Shown here: one piece after another, positions 52,821-61,893 of the stretch
Layout of the letters: every line of letters starts with the position of its first letter
Numbering within the stretch: the first letter of the stretch is position 1
Assembly (NCBI RefSeq): GCF_009793335.1
Contig: NZ_WING01000001.1
Span: 3,906,001 to 3,970,000 of the forward strand
Source: Actinomadura sp. J1-007
GTDB lineage: Bacteria; Actinomycetota; Actinomycetes; Streptosporangiales; Streptosporangiaceae
DNA length: 64,000 bases
Direction: 5' to 3'
Notes under the pieces: generated by a model
What the model was told of the DNA's origin: nothing
Databases searched by the model: none
What the model saw: the letters and a program-made list of their open reading frames with translations, nothing else
Program-made: the position numbers and the translations under genes

Positions 52821-53879
52821 TCAGGCGGCGGCCGACTTGCGGGCGCGTTCGATGAGGTCGCCGAGGTGGTCGGACACGACGCTCGGGCGCTCCATCATCG
52901 CCATGTGGCCCGCCGTCGGGACGATCTCCAGCCGGGCGGACGGCACGCAGCTCGCGATCTTGAGGCTGTGCTCGACCGGGGTGAGCATGTCGTTCTCGGC
53001 GCCGATGACCAGGGTGTCGGCCTCGGCGAGGGCGGCGCAGTCGCTGATCACCTCGGTCGTGATCATCGAGCGGAAGAAGTCGATGAACGCGTCCATCCGG
53101 GTCTCGGCCATCATCTGCTCGGCGAACGCGACGGCCGCCGGGCTCGCGTCCGGGCCGAACGCGATCAGGTCCTCGATCAGCATCGAGCCGTCCCGGCCGA
53201 GGTGGCGGACCTTCTCGATCAGCGCGGACCCGGCGCCCGCGGCGCGCAGCGCGCGGGGCAGGACGCGCTGGGTGGTGCGGGCGAGGGCGGCGGGCATGCC
53301 GAGGGTGACCTCGCCGAGGCCGCCGGAGGACGTGCAGAGCAGGCCGGTCGCGACGATCCGGCGGCCGATCTCGTCCGGGTGCTCGTCGGCGTACCGCAGG
53401 GTCGTCATGCCGCCCATGGAGTGGCCGACCAGGACGACCGGCGTGCCCTCGGGAACGGTCGCGTCGATCACGGCGGCGAGGTCGGCGGCGAGGCGCGGGA
53501 TGGCGTAGCCGTCGCGGGCGCCGCCGTCGGAGCGGCCGTGCCCGCGCTGGTCCCAGAACACCAGGCGGCCGAGGCCGCGCAGGGCCTTGCGCTGGAAGTG
53601 CCAGGAGTCCTGGGTCAGCGTCCAGCCGTGCGAGAAGACCACGGCGAGGTCGGTGCGGTCCTCCCCGTCCACCTCGGCGTACAGGCGGGTGCCGTCGCTC
53701 GCGCGGACGGGCGTCGGGCGCCCGCGCAGGGACCCGAACGGCTCGCCCGCGTACGGGTCGGGACGGAGCCTGAGCCGGCGCAGGGCGCGGCGCTGGGCCG
53801 CGACCCCGGCTCCGGCGGCGCCCGCGCCGAGCGCGGTCGCGGCGATGACGGTACGGCTCGTCCTGGCGGCTCGGCCCAT
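52821..53879 (-). CDS. Alpha/beta hydrolase with N-terminal membrane or signal segment
   Basis: A 352-residue enzyme. A basic N-terminus and hydrophobic stretch (RTVIAATALGAGAAGAGVAA) suggest a membrane anchor or export signal. The hydrolase core shows VVFSHGWTLTQDSW, FWDQRGHGRSDG, nucleophile elbow GHSMGGM, the acid in GAENDMLTPVEH, and TAGHMAMMERP. GGGGAG lies just before the ATG at 53879. It belongs to the large actinobacterial lipase/esterase group; substrate unknown. Confidence 0.9.
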   Translation of the reverse strand: MGRAARTSRTVIAATALGAGAAGAGVAAQRRALRRLRLRPDPYAGEPFGSLRGRPTPVRASDGTRLYAEVDGEDRTDLAVVFSHGWTLTQDSWHFQRKALRGLGRLVFWDQRGHGRSDGGARDGYAIPRLAADLAAVIDATVPEGTPVVLVGHSMGGMTTLRYADEHPDEIGRRIVATGLLCTSSGGLGEVTLGMPAALARTTQRVLPRALRAAGAGSALIEKVRHLGRDGSMLIEDLIAFGPDASPAAVAFAEQMMAETRMDAFIDFFRSMITTEVISDCAALAEADTLVIGAENDMLTPVEHSLKIASCVPSARLEIVPTAGHMAMMERPSVVSDHLGDLIERARKSAAA

Positions 53880-53972
53880 GGTGCTCCCCTTCCGCGTGCT
53901 GTGCACCGCATTGTTGTATACGAGGTCCAGTAGCGGTCACACCGGCCCCGCGGTGACCGACCAGTCAGTAAC

Positions 53973-54671
53973 TCAGGGGCAACGCCACCACAGATTGACC
54001 GCGTAGTCCACCTCGCAGCCGGGGTGCTCGCGCATGCACGCGTCCGCGAGGTCGGCGGGGAACTCGATCCCGAGCACGGCGCGCAGGTCGTCGCGGCTGT
54101 CGAACGCCCAGCGGATCGTGAGCGGCTCCCGCGAGAAGCCGCGCCGCGACCAGAACCGCTCGACCGCCTCCGGGTCGTACGACGGCAGGCTCCGCCGGAA
54201 CCAGCCGCCGAACGTGGACCGCGTCGCGTCGTTGTCGATGACGAAGATCGCGCCGCCGCGCCGGACGACCCGGTCCAGCTCGGCGAGGCCCGGCTCGCAG
54301 CCGGGTCCGAAGAAGTAGGCCCAGCGGGCGTGCGCCACGTCCACCGAGGCGTCCGGAAGCGGCAACGCCTGGGCGCTGCCGACACGGACCGTGACGTTCG
54401 GTACGTCCTTCGCGCGGCGGCGCGCCGACGCGGCGAGGCCGGAGTGCGGCTCGACGCCGACCACCCGCGCCGCGTCCCGCGCGAAGCGGGGCAGGTGGAA
54501 GCCCGTTCCGCAGCCGACGTCGAGCACCGTCGCGCCGTCCCACGGGCGGACGGCGCGCATGGCCGCCTCCAGCGTCCCGTCCGGGTCCACGGCGCGGTTC
54601 TCGATCTCGTACACGCGCGGCGAGTTCCAGATGTTGGGGCTCGGCACGGCCCCCGGGGCGATCTCGACCAT
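53973..54671 (-). CDS. Class I SAM-dependent methyltransferase
   Basis: A 232-residue Methyltransf_11-type enzyme: motif I ATVLDVGCGTGFHLPRFA, the acidic VVGVEPHSGL, ALPLPDASVDVAHARW, and the post-motif VVRRGGAIFVIDND. The ATG at 54671 is chosen because residues before it, though in frame, do not look conserved. Substrate unknown. Divergent from the sugar isomerase gene by 139 bp. Confidence 0.87.
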   Translation of the reverse strand: MVEIAPGAVPSPNIWNSPRVYEIENRAVDPDGTLEAAMRAVRPWDGATVLDVGCGTGFHLPRFARDAARVVGVEPHSGLAASARRRAKDVPNVTVRVGSAQALPLPDASVDVAHARWAYFFGPGCEPGLAELDRVVRRGGAIFVIDNDATRSTFGGWFRRSLPSYDPEAVERFWSRRGFSREPLTIRWAFDSRDDLRAVLGIEFPADLADACMREHPGCEVDYAVNLWWRCP

Positions 54672-54810
54672 GGTCCACAGAGCGTAGCCGCCCCGGAGCC
54701 GGGCGATGAGGATCACCGCGGGCCGAGGGTTTCGTCCGCGCTCCGGGCGCATAGGCTTTGCCACGAAACCTTCCGACGAACCTGTCGAGCGACATTCTGG
54801 CGAGGGAGCC

Positions 54811-55695
54811 TTGACCCCGCAGCACAACGGCAGCGCCGCACCGGCCATCCGGGTCCCGGACGCGCCGATCACGCTGTCCACGGCGTCGGTCTACCCGGAG
54901 AAGGTGCCGAGCGCGTTCGAGATCGCCGCGCTGCTCGGCTACGACGGCATCGAGGTCATGGTCTCGACCGACGCCTCCTCCCAGGACCTCAACGTGCTGC
55001 GGCGCCTCTCGGAGTACCACCAGGTCCCGATCAAGTCGATCCACGCGCCCTGCCTGCTGCTCACCCAGCGGGTCTGGGGGCGCGAGCCGTGGGGCAAGCT
55101 CGTGCGCTCCAAGGAGGTCGCCGAGGAGCTCGGCGCCGACGTCGTGGTCGTGCACCCGCCGTTCCGCTGGCAGCGGGAGTACGCGCGCGACTTCGTCGAG
55201 GGCATCGCCCGGATGCAGGACGAGACCGACGTGCTGTTCGCGGTGGAGAACATGTTCCCCCTCAAGGCGCGCGGCGCCGAGGCCGGCATGTACCTGCCCG
55301 ACTGGGACCCCGTCGACCAGGACTACCCGTACGTCACGCTCGACCTGTCGCACACGGCGGTGTCCGGCTCGGACGCGCTCGGCATGGCCGCCGACCTCGG
55401 CGACCGGCTCCGGCACGTCCACCTGGCCGACGGCGTCGGGGTGACCAACAAGGACGAGCACCTCGTGCCCGGCCGGGGAGGCCAGCCGTGCGGGCCGCTC
55501 CTGGAGAGGCTCGCCGAGAGCTCGTTCCGCGGCCACATCGTGCTGGAGGTCAACACGCGACGCGCCGCGTCCCGCGCAGAGCGCATGGAGGACCTCGCCG
55601 AGGCCCTCGCGTTCGCCCGGCTGCACCTGGCCGCCGCCGACCGCACGTGGGAGGTCACCTCCGGCGGGGAGGTCTCCCGCAGGAGCCTGCGGTGA
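54811..55695 (+). CDS. Sugar phosphate isomerase/epimerase (AP endonuclease 2-like TIM barrel)
   Basis: A 294-residue xylose-isomerase-like TIM barrel: ALLGYDGIEVMVSTD, VVVVHPPFRWQ, FAVENMFPL, TLDLSHTAVSG, LRHVHLADGVG and IVLEVNTRR supply the metal-binding Glu and His residues. TTG at 54811 is chosen because GAGGGAG precedes it by three bases; no better start exists before the fold. Its stop overlaps the GTG of the tetR gene. Substrate not predictable. Confidence 0.87.
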   Translation: MTPQHNGSAAPAIRVPDAPITLSTASVYPEKVPSAFEIAALLGYDGIEVMVSTDASSQDLNVLRRLSEYHQVPIKSIHAPCLLLTQRVWGREPWGKLVRSKEVAEELGADVVVVHPPFRWQREYARDFVEGIARMQDETDVLFAVENMFPLKARGAEAGMYLPDWDPVDQDYPYVTLDLSHTAVSGSDALGMAADLGDRLRHVHLADGVGVTNKDEHLVPGRGGQPCGPLLERLAESSFRGHIVLEVNTRRAASRAERMEDLAEALAFARLHLAAADRTWEVTSGGEVSRRSLR

Positions 55696-56291
55696 CGGGC
55701 GCGGTCCGCTCGCGCGGGCCCGGCCGCCGTCCCGGTCCGACCGAGACGCGCGAGGCGATCCTGGCGTCCGCCCGCGAGCTGTTCGCCGAGAAGGGGTACG
55801 ACGGGGCGTCGCTGCGCGCGATCGCGCGCGAGGCCGGGGTCGATCCCGCGCTCGTGCACCACTTCTTCGGCAACAAGGAGGGCGTGTTCATCGCGGCCAT
55901 GCGCTTCCCGGTGGACCCGGGCAGGCTGCTGCCGGTGATCATGGCCGCGCCGCGGGAGCGGCTCGGCGAGACGATGGTCCGCACGTTCCTGGAGATCTGG
56001 AGCGACGCCGACCGCCGCGCCCCGATCCTCGCGATGCTGCGCTCGGCGATGACCAACGAGCGCGCCGCGGCGATGATGCGCGAGTTCGTCAGCTCCGCGC
56101 TGTTCGCCCGCGCGGGCGCGGCGGCCGACGTCCCGCTGGTCAACGTGCAGAGCGCCGCCGGGCAGCTCATCGGCGTGATGCTCCTGCGCTACGTCATCCG
56201 GGTCGAGCCGATCGCCTCCGTTCCGGAGGAGGAGCTGGTCACTCTGATCGGCCCGTCCATCCAGCGCTATCTGGACCACTCCGCCCCCTGA
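55692..56291 (+). CDS. TetR-family regulator
   Basis: A 199-residue repressor with the HTH at about 15-62 (ASARELFAEKGYDGASLRAIAREAGVDPALVHHFFGNK) and a C-terminal domain of the PF17920/TetR_C_16 kind (LLRYVIRVEPIASVPEEELVTLI). GTG at 55692 overlaps the isomerase stop, with AGGAG six bases upstream. It may control the ABC exporter that starts 155 bp downstream or its own operon. Confidence 0.92.
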   Translation: MTGAVRSRGPGRRPGPTETREAILASARELFAEKGYDGASLRAIAREAGVDPALVHHFFGNKEGVFIAAMRFPVDPGRLLPVIMAAPRERLGETMVRTFLEIWSDADRRAPILAMLRSAMTNERAAAMMREFVSSALFARAGAAADVPLVNVQSAAGQLIGVMLLRYVIRVEPIASVPEEELVTLIGPSIQRYLDHSAP

Positions 56292-56348
56292 CCGCCGCGT
56301 CGCTCCCGGTTTCTCAGTTTCCCGGCGCGGGCTGCGGCGCGTCCGATA

Positions 56349-56362
56349 TGGGAGCGCTCCCG
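56349..56362. promoter_or_regulatory. TGGGAGCGCTCCCG, CebR-box-like palindrome
   Basis: The core GGGAGCGCTCCC is a perfect 12-bp palindrome, and 13 of 14 bases match the TGGGAGCGCTCCCA site bound by the LacI-family repressor CebR in Streptomyces. It lies 50 bases upstream of the ABC-exporter -35 box. Confidence 0.5.
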
Positions 56363-56411
56363 TGACCACCTCGCGCCTCGGCTTCGCCGCCGTTCGACGG
56401 GGCGCGGGGGC

Positions 56412-56440
56412 TTGACTCGGGACCGGCGCGGGCTTAAATT
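56412..56440 (+). promoter_or_regulatory. Promoter TTGACT-N17-TAAATT, leaderless ABC-exporter transcript
   Basis: The -35 box TTGACT (56412-56417) and -10 box TAAATT (56435-56440) have an ideal 17-base spacer. The expected transcript start falls on or next to the ATG at 56447, so the mRNA is probably leaderless; in agreement, no ribosome site precedes the start. Confidence 0.65.
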
Positions 56441-56446
56441 CAACAC

Positions 56447-57178
56447 ATGATGAGTTCATCTCCGGCGGTCAGCGTCCGCGACCTGCTGGTGGAACGGGGC
56501 GGGCGGCCGGTCCTGCACGGCGTCACCTTCGAGGCGCCGCGCGGGTCGGTGGTGGGACTGCTCGGCCCGAGCGGCTGCGGCAAGACGACGCTGATGCGCT
56601 GCCTGGTCGGCGTGCAGACCGTCAAGGGCGGCGCCGTGTCCGTCCTCGGCGAGCCCGCCGGATCGCCCGGCCTGCGCCGCCGCGTCGGCTACTCCACCCA
56701 GTCGCCCGCCGTCTACGCCGACCTCAGCGTGGGCGAGAACCTGCGCTACTTCGCCTCCGTCCTCGGCGCGCCGCGCGGGGACGCCGACCGGGTCGTCGAG
56801 GAGGTCGGCCTCGGCCGGCACCGCGACCAGATCGCCGCGACCCTGTCCGGCGGCCAGCTCAGCCGCGCCAACCTCGCCGTCGCGCTGCTCGGCGCGCCCG
56901 AGCTGCTCGTCCTGGACGAGCCGACCGTCGGGCTCGACCCGGTGCTGCGGCAGGAGCTGTGGGAGCTGTTCCGCGAGCTCGCCGAACGGGGCGCCACGCT
57001 GGTCGTGTCGAGCCACGTGATGGACGAGGCGGGCCGCACCGACCGGCTGCTGCTGATGCGCGAGGGCCGCGTCCTGTCCGACTCGACGCCCGCGTCGCTG
57101 CGCGCCAGCACCGGGGCGGACGACCTGGAGGAGGCGTTCCTCCAGGTGATCAGCCAACGCGCGGGGAGCCCGACATGA
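56447..57178 (+). CDS. ABC-2 exporter ATP-binding protein
   Basis: A 243-residue ATPase with Walker A GPSGCGKT (40-47), signature LSGGQLSRA, Walker B LLVLDEPTVGLD and the H-loop SSHVMDEA. It is the energy subunit for the permease that overlaps its stop. The pair resembles DrrAB-like drug exporters. Transcription probably starts at its own ATG. Confidence 0.93.
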   Translation: MMSSSPAVSVRDLLVERGGRPVLHGVTFEAPRGSVVGLLGPSGCGKTTLMRCLVGVQTVKGGAVSVLGEPAGSPGLRRRVGYSTQSPAVYADLSVGENLRYFASVLGAPRGDADRVVEEVGLGRHRDQIAATLSGGQLSRANLAVALLGAPELLVLDEPTVGLDPVLRQELWELFRELAERGATLVVSSHVMDEAGRTDRLLLMREGRVLSDSTPASLRASTGADDLEEAFLQVISQRAGSPT

Positions 57179-57909
57179 GCCTGACGATCACGCTGGCGAC
57201 GATGCGCCGCATCCTCGCGCAGCTCCGCCACGACCACCGCACGCTCGGGCTGCTGATCGGCGTGCCGTCGCTGCTGATGATCCTGCTGCGGTACGTGTTC
57301 GACCGGCCGGGCGCGTTCGACCGGGTCGGGCCGATGCTGCTCGGGCTGTTCCCGTTCGTGATCATGTTCATCGTGACCAGCGTCGGGACGCTGCGCGAGC
57401 GCACCGGCGGCACCCTGGAGCGGCTGATGACGATGCCGCTCGGCAAGCTCGACCTGCTGCTCGGCTACGCGCTGGCGTTCGGCCTGGTCGCGCTCGCGCA
57501 GGTCGGCGTGGTGCTCGCCATCTCGCTGACCTGGCTCGGGCTGGACCTGAACGGCTCGGTCGGGTCGCTGGTCCTGGTCGCGGTGCTGGACGCGCTGCTC
57601 GGCATGGCGCTCGGGCTGTTCGCGAGCGCGTTCGCGCGCACCGAGTTCCAGGCGGTGCAGTTCATGCCCGCGTTCGTGCTGCCGCAGGCGCTGCTGTGCG
57701 GGCTGATCATGCCGCGCGGGCAGATGGCCGGCTGGCTGGAGGCGGTCTCCGACGTGCTGCCCCTGTCGTACGCGGTGGACGCGATGCAGGAGGTCAGCCG
57801 CGAGCCGGGCTTCACCGGGGCGCTCGCGCGGGACGTCGGGATCATCGCGGGCTGCACGCTGCTGGCGCTGGTGCTCGGCGCGGCCACGCTGCGCCGCCGT
57901 ACCGGCTGA
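57175..57909 (+). CDS. ABC-2 exporter permease
   Basis: A 244-residue ABC-2 type permease with six membrane segments (about 22-40, 52-72, 98-122, 127-150, 160-178 and 215-235) and the family stretches RERTGGTLERLMTMPL and LSYAVDAMQEV. ATG at 57175 overlaps the ATPase stop (ATGA), with GGGGAG upstream. Confidence 0.92.
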   Translation: MSLTITLATMRRILAQLRHDHRTLGLLIGVPSLLMILLRYVFDRPGAFDRVGPMLLGLFPFVIMFIVTSVGTLRERTGGTLERLMTMPLGKLDLLLGYALAFGLVALAQVGVVLAISLTWLGLDLNGSVGSLVLVAVLDALLGMALGLFASAFARTEFQAVQFMPAFVLPQALLCGLIMPRGQMAGWLEAVSDVLPLSYAVDAMQEVSREPGFTGALARDVGIIAGCTLLALVLGAATLRRRTG

Positions 57910-57971
57910 GAACGGGCGACACCGGTCAACCCGCCCGTCCCCCACAGGTCCGGCTGGTAGCCTCCGGCGCC

Positions 57972-59294
57972 ATGAGCCCCCGAGACCCCGACGGCCTTCC
58001 GGCCTCCCCGTACCCCGGCGGTGAGCAGGCGCCCGCGCACCAGGCGGACCCGATGCCCGGCGCACAGGCGCCGGGTCCGGCCTCCGGGCCGGCAGGGACG
58101 GGCGCGGGCCCGGCGGGCCCCGGCGGACCCGGTGCGCCAGGCGGCCCCGTCGGGGGACCGGCGGGAGCTCCGGTGCCGCCCGGCGGCGGCTCGCCGGCGA
58201 CCGCGACGCAGGACGGCGGCCCCGGCGAGGCGTTCTGGGGGGACGGCGGCGACGGTCCCGGCGGCGACGGCACGGGCACCCGCAGGCGCAAGCGCCGCTG
58301 GCCCCGGATCCTCATCGCCATCGGCGTCTTCCTGGCGCTCGTCGTCGCGGGCCTCGGCGGACTGATCTGGCAGCGGCAGTCGGCCTACAACGGCAACATC
58401 GACCGGATCCACGGCGTGATGCCCGGCGGCAAGCGCCCCGGCCCCAACGTCACCGGCACGCAGAACTGGCTGCTCGTCGGCTCCGACACCCGCGCCGACG
58501 CCAACACGACCGGCGACGGCGCGGACGTGTGGAAGCCCGGGCAGCAGCGCTCCGACACGATCATGCTGCTGCACCTGCCCGCCGACCGGCGCAAGGCGTA
58601 CGTGATCTCGTTCCCGCGCGACTCGTGGGTGGGCATCCCCGGGTACGGCAACCAGAAGATCAACGCGGCGTTCTCGTTCGGCGGCCCGAAGCTGCTGATC
58701 GAGACCGTCGAGAGCCTCACCGGCATCCGCGTCGACCACTTCGGCGCGATCGACTTCGCCGGGTTCAAGTCGATGACCGACGCGCTCGGCGGCGTCGAGG
58801 TCGACATCAAGCAGAGCGTGTACGACCCGGCCCGCAAGGTGAACTGGACGGCCGGGCGGCAGAGGCTCGACGGCGAGAAGGCGCTGCTGTTCGTCCGGCA
58901 GCGCTACAACCTGCCCAACGGCGACTTCGACCGGATCCGGCGGCAGCAGGCGTTCCTCGGCGCGCTCGCGAAGAAGGCCGCCGACGGCGGGACGCTCACC
59001 AACCCGCTGAAGCTCGACCGGTTCATGTCGGCGTTCACCAAGTCGATCAGCGTGGACGACGGGCTGTCGGGCGGCAAGCTGCGCTCGCTGGCGCTCGGCC
59101 TGCGCAACCTGCGCGCGGGCGACGTGAAGTTCATCACCGCGCCCAACAAGGGCAGCGCGCAGCGCGGCAAGCAGAGCGTGGTGCTGCTCGACCGGGCCAA
59201 GTCGTCGGCGCTGTTCGAGGCCGTGAAGACGGCGGAGATGCCCGAGTACGTGCGCAAGTACGGCGGCGTCAACCCGCTCGGCACCGTCTCCTGA
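57972..59294 (+). CDS. LytR-CpsA-Psr (LCP) family ligase
   Basis: Attaches teichoic acid-like or arabinogalactan-like glycopolymers to peptidoglycan. A 440-residue membrane protein: Pro/Gly-rich cytoplasmic arm (1-105), one membrane helix (about 111-133), and the outer LCP domain with NWLLVGSDTRAD (165-176), QQRSDTIMLLHL, VISFPRDSWVGIPG (211-224) and ALLFVRQRYNLPNGDFDRIRRQQ, containing the conserved Arg and Asp residues. ATG at 57972. Confidence 0.94.
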   Translation: MSPRDPDGLPASPYPGGEQAPAHQADPMPGAQAPGPASGPAGTGAGPAGPGGPGAPGGPVGGPAGAPVPPGGGSPATATQDGGPGEAFWGDGGDGPGGDGTGTRRRKRRWPRILIAIGVFLALVVAGLGGLIWQRQSAYNGNIDRIHGVMPGGKRPGPNVTGTQNWLLVGSDTRADANTTGDGADVWKPGQQRSDTIMLLHLPADRRKAYVISFPRDSWVGIPGYGNQKINAAFSFGGPKLLIETVESLTGIRVDHFGAIDFAGFKSMTDALGGVEVDIKQSVYDPARKVNWTAGRQRLDGEKALLFVRQRYNLPNGDFDRIRRQQAFLGALAKKAADGGTLTNPLKLDRFMSAFTKSISVDDGLSGGKLRSLALGLRNLRAGDVKFITAPNKGSAQRGKQSVVLLDRAKSSALFEAVKTAEMPEYVRKYGGVNPLGTVS

Positions 59295-59368
59295 CGTTCC
59301 GGCGCGCCGCCTCCCCCGGCCGCTCGCGCCGGAACGGCTCGCCGACCTCGGCGCGTTAACCTGGAACG

Positions 59369-59390
59369 GGAGGGACGGAGCCGTCCCTCC
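59369..59390. terminator. Hairpin between the LCP and proline dehydrogenase genes
   Basis: Perfect 10-bp arms at 59369-59378 and 59381-59390 with a two-base loop. It lies 74 bases past the LCP stop and 18 before the next start, just ahead of the GAGGGG ribosome site, so it could end the LCP message or fold in the leader of the next. Confidence 0.5.
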
Positions 59391-59407
59391 GGACGAGGGG
59401 ATCGCAC

Positions 59408-60328
59408 GTGTTTCGTCAGGCCCTGCTGGCCGCGTCGCGCAGCGGCGGTGCGCGCAGGATCGTGGAGACCGCTCCGTTCGGCCGCGACGTCGTCCGGCGG
59501 TTCATCGCCGGGGAGACCGTCGACGACGCGTTCGGCGTCACCCAGGAGCTGACCGGCCAGGGGCTGCTGGTCACCCTCGACGTCCTCGGCGAGTACGTGG
59601 GCGACGTCCGGCAGGCCACCGCGACCGCCGACCATTACGTGGAGCTGCTGGAACGGCTCGGCGGTTCCGGCCTCGGCACCCGCGCGGAGGTCTCGCTCAA
59701 GCCGTCGGCGATCGGGCAGGGCATCGACGACGACCTCGCGCTCGCGAGCGCGCAACGCGTCTGCCAGGCGGCCCGCGCGGCGAGCACGACCGTCACCCTC
59801 GACATGGAGGAGCACGACCGGGTCGACGCCACGCTGGCGATGGCGCACGAGCTGCGCCGCGACTTCCCGGACGTCGGCGTCGTCGTCCAGTCCTACCTGC
59901 GGCGCGCCGAGGAGTACTGCGCCGACCTCGCGTACGAGGGGTCGCGGGTCCGGCTGTGCAAGGGCGCCTACGCGGCGCCGGAGGCGGTCGCGTTCACCGA
60001 CCGCGCCGAGGTCGACCGGTCCTTCGTGCGCTGCATGAAGGTGCTGATGGCGGGCAAGGGCCACCCCATGCTCGCCACGCACGACCCGCGGCTCATCGAG
60101 ATCGCGGGCGCGCTGGCCGTGCTGGACGGACGCGACGCCGAGACGTTCGAGTACCAGATGCTCTACGGGATCCGCCCGCAGGAGCAGCGCCGCCTCGCGG
60201 CCCGCGGCGACCAGGTGCGCGTCTACGTGGCGTACGGCAGCGAGTGGTACGCCTACTTCATGCGCCGCCTCGCGGAGCGCCCCGCCAACGTCGGGTTCTT
60301 CATCCGCTCGGTCGCCGGCCGCTCCTGA
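59408..60328 (+). CDS. Proline dehydrogenase (PRODH, PutA domain)
   Basis: FAD enzyme that oxidises proline to pyrroline-5-carboxylate. The 306-residue monofunctional form shows EVSLKPSAIGQGID, TLDMEEHDR, VVVQSYLRRAEE, RLCKGAY (182-188), MLYGIRPQEQRRL and the proline-binding YFMRRLAERP (283-292). GTG at 59408 after GAGGGG. No P5C dehydrogenase gene is adjacent. Instead the next gene is proC, which catalyses the reverse direction. Confidence 0.95.
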   Translation: MFRQALLAASRSGGARRIVETAPFGRDVVRRFIAGETVDDAFGVTQELTGQGLLVTLDVLGEYVGDVRQATATADHYVELLERLGGSGLGTRAEVSLKPSAIGQGIDDDLALASAQRVCQAARAASTTVTLDMEEHDRVDATLAMAHELRRDFPDVGVVVQSYLRRAEEYCADLAYEGSRVRLCKGAYAAPEAVAFTDRAEVDRSFVRCMKVLMAGKGHPMLATHDPRLIEIAGALAVLDGRDAETFEYQMLYGIRPQEQRRLAARGDQVRVYVAYGSEWYAYFMRRLAERPANVGFFIRSVAGRS

Positions 60329-60416
60329 CCGCGCACGCCAGCGCCCCGCGCCCCGCGCCGGGCGGTCCCGGGCGGTCGACTAGGCTGGGCCGGTCGTTGC
60401 AACCCCACGTCAAGGT

Positions 60417-61217
60417 ATGCGAATGATCGCGATTCTGGGTGCCGGGAAGATGGGCGAGGCGCTGCTGTCCGGGGTGCTCCGGGCCGGCCGCCGCCCGTCC
60501 GAGCTGAGGGCGACCGCCCGCCGCGAGGAGCGCGGCGCGCTGCTGCGCGAGCGGTACGGCATCGAGATCGTCACCAACGTCGAGGCCGCCGCGTCCGCGA
60601 GCACGCTCGTGCTGGCCGTCAAGCCGCAGGACATGGGCGCGCTGCTGGAGGAGATCGGCCCGCACGTCCCGGCCGGAGCGCTGGTGATCTCGATGGCCGC
60701 CGGGATCACCGCCGGGTTCATCGAGGGGCGGCTCCCGGACGGCGTCGCGGTCGTCCGCGTCATGTCCAACACGCCCGTCCTCGTGGACGAGGCGATGAGC
60801 GTGATCTCCGCCGGGGCGCACGCGGGCGAGGAGCACCTGAAGCTCGCCGAGGAGCTGCTGTCCCCGGTCGGCAAGGTGCTGCGCATCCCCGAGGCGCTCC
60901 AGGACGGCGCGACCGCCCTGTCCGGCAGCGGCCCGGCGTACTTCTACTACCTGGTCGAGGCCATGGTCGACGCGGGCATCCTGCTCGGCATGCCGCGCGC
61001 CGCCGCGCTGGAGATGGTGGTCCAGTCGGCCGTCGGCGCCGCGGTGATGCTGCGCGACTCGGGCGAGCACCCGGTGCTGCTCCGCGAGGCCGTGACGTCC
61101 CCCGGCGGGACGACCATCGCCGCCATCCGCGAGCTGGAGCGGCACGGCGTCCGCGCCGCCGTCCTGGAGGCGATCGAGGCGGCCCGCGACCGCGGCCGGG
61201 CCCTCGCCGGAGGCTGA
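60417..61217 (+). CDS. proC: Pyrroline-5-carboxylate reductase (ProC)
   Basis: Last step of proline synthesis, NAD(P)H-dependent. The 266-residue protein has the Rossmann motif ILGAGKMGEALLSG, LAVKPQDM, RVMSNTPVLVDEAM, ALSGSGPAYFYYLVEAM and the C-terminal LREAVTSPGGTTIAAI. ATG at 60417 with AAGG just before; a second ATG lies two codons on. Confidence 0.97.
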   Translation: MRMIAILGAGKMGEALLSGVLRAGRRPSELRATARREERGALLRERYGIEIVTNVEAAASASTLVLAVKPQDMGALLEEIGPHVPAGALVISMAAGITAGFIEGRLPDGVAVVRVMSNTPVLVDEAMSVISAGAHAGEEHLKLAEELLSPVGKVLRIPEALQDGATALSGSGPAYFYYLVEAMVDAGILLGMPRAAALEMVVQSAVGAAVMLRDSGEHPVLLREAVTSPGGTTIAAIRELERHGVRAAVLEAIEAARDRGRALAGG

Positions 61218-61301
61218 CCCGGCGGCGCCCCGCCCGGACGGCCCCGGAAGTTGACGCCTCAATCGTTGAGCCGAACGGCCCGCACGGGCCGTGTTAGAGG
61301 T

Positions 61302-61727
61302 ATGGGAATCCTGCTGCGCGTGCTCGTGGCCGCCGGTCTCGCCGCCGACGCGGTCGTGCACTGGAAGTTCGCCCCTGACATGGCCTACGTGGAGGGCGGC
61401 GCGCTGGGCGGCGACGAGGTGTTCCGCGCCCAGGCCGTCCTCGCCGCCGCGGTCGCCGTGCTGGTCCTCGCGGTCGCGCGCCGCTGGTCGTACGCGCTGG
61501 CGTTCCTCGTCGCGGCCAGCGCCGCCGGCGCGGTGGTGCTCTACTACTACGTCGACGCGGGGGCGATCTGGCCGCTGCCCGACATGCACGAACCCGTCTG
61601 GTACGCGGAGAAGACGGTCAGCCTGGCGGGCGAGGCCGTCGCGGCCCTGGCCGCCCTCGCCGCCTTCCTGACGGCGCGAAGGACCCCGACCGCGGAACCC
61701 CGAAGCGAATCCCCCGCCCGTCCCTGA
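61302..61727 (+). CDS. Small membrane protein of unknown function
   Basis: A 141-residue protein with four predicted helices (about 3-20, 42-60, 65-85 and 104-124) and the conserved-looking outer stretches HWKFAPDMAYVEGG and IWPLPDMHEPVWYAEKT. ATG at 61302. Similar small actinobacterial membrane proteins exist, but I cannot name a family. A strong terminator follows. Confidence 0.72.
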   Translation: MGILLRVLVAAGLAADAVVHWKFAPDMAYVEGGALGGDEVFRAQAVLAAAVAVLVLAVARRWSYALAFLVAASAAGAVVLYYYVDAGAIWPLPDMHEPVWYAEKTVSLAGEAVAALAALAAFLTARRTPTAEPRSESPARP

Positions 61728-61743
61728 CCGACGCCCCGCGTGC

Positions 61744-61773
61744 GACGACCCCCGGTTTCGGCCGGGGGTCGTC
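61744..61773. terminator. Bidirectional terminator
   Basis: Perfect 12-bp arms at 61744-61755 and 61762-61773 with the loop TTTCGG, followed by TTGTTCT on the plus strand. It lies in the convergent gap between the small membrane protein and the esterase. Confidence 0.85.
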
Positions 61774-61893
61774 TTGTTCTCGTGGTCGTTCCCGTGGTTG
61801 GCGAGGCGCCTCCGCACGGCCGCGGTCTCGCGCACCAGGCGGCCGTGCGGAGGTCACCTCAGGTCAGGGGCGTCCCGCGCGCGTGCGGGCGGG

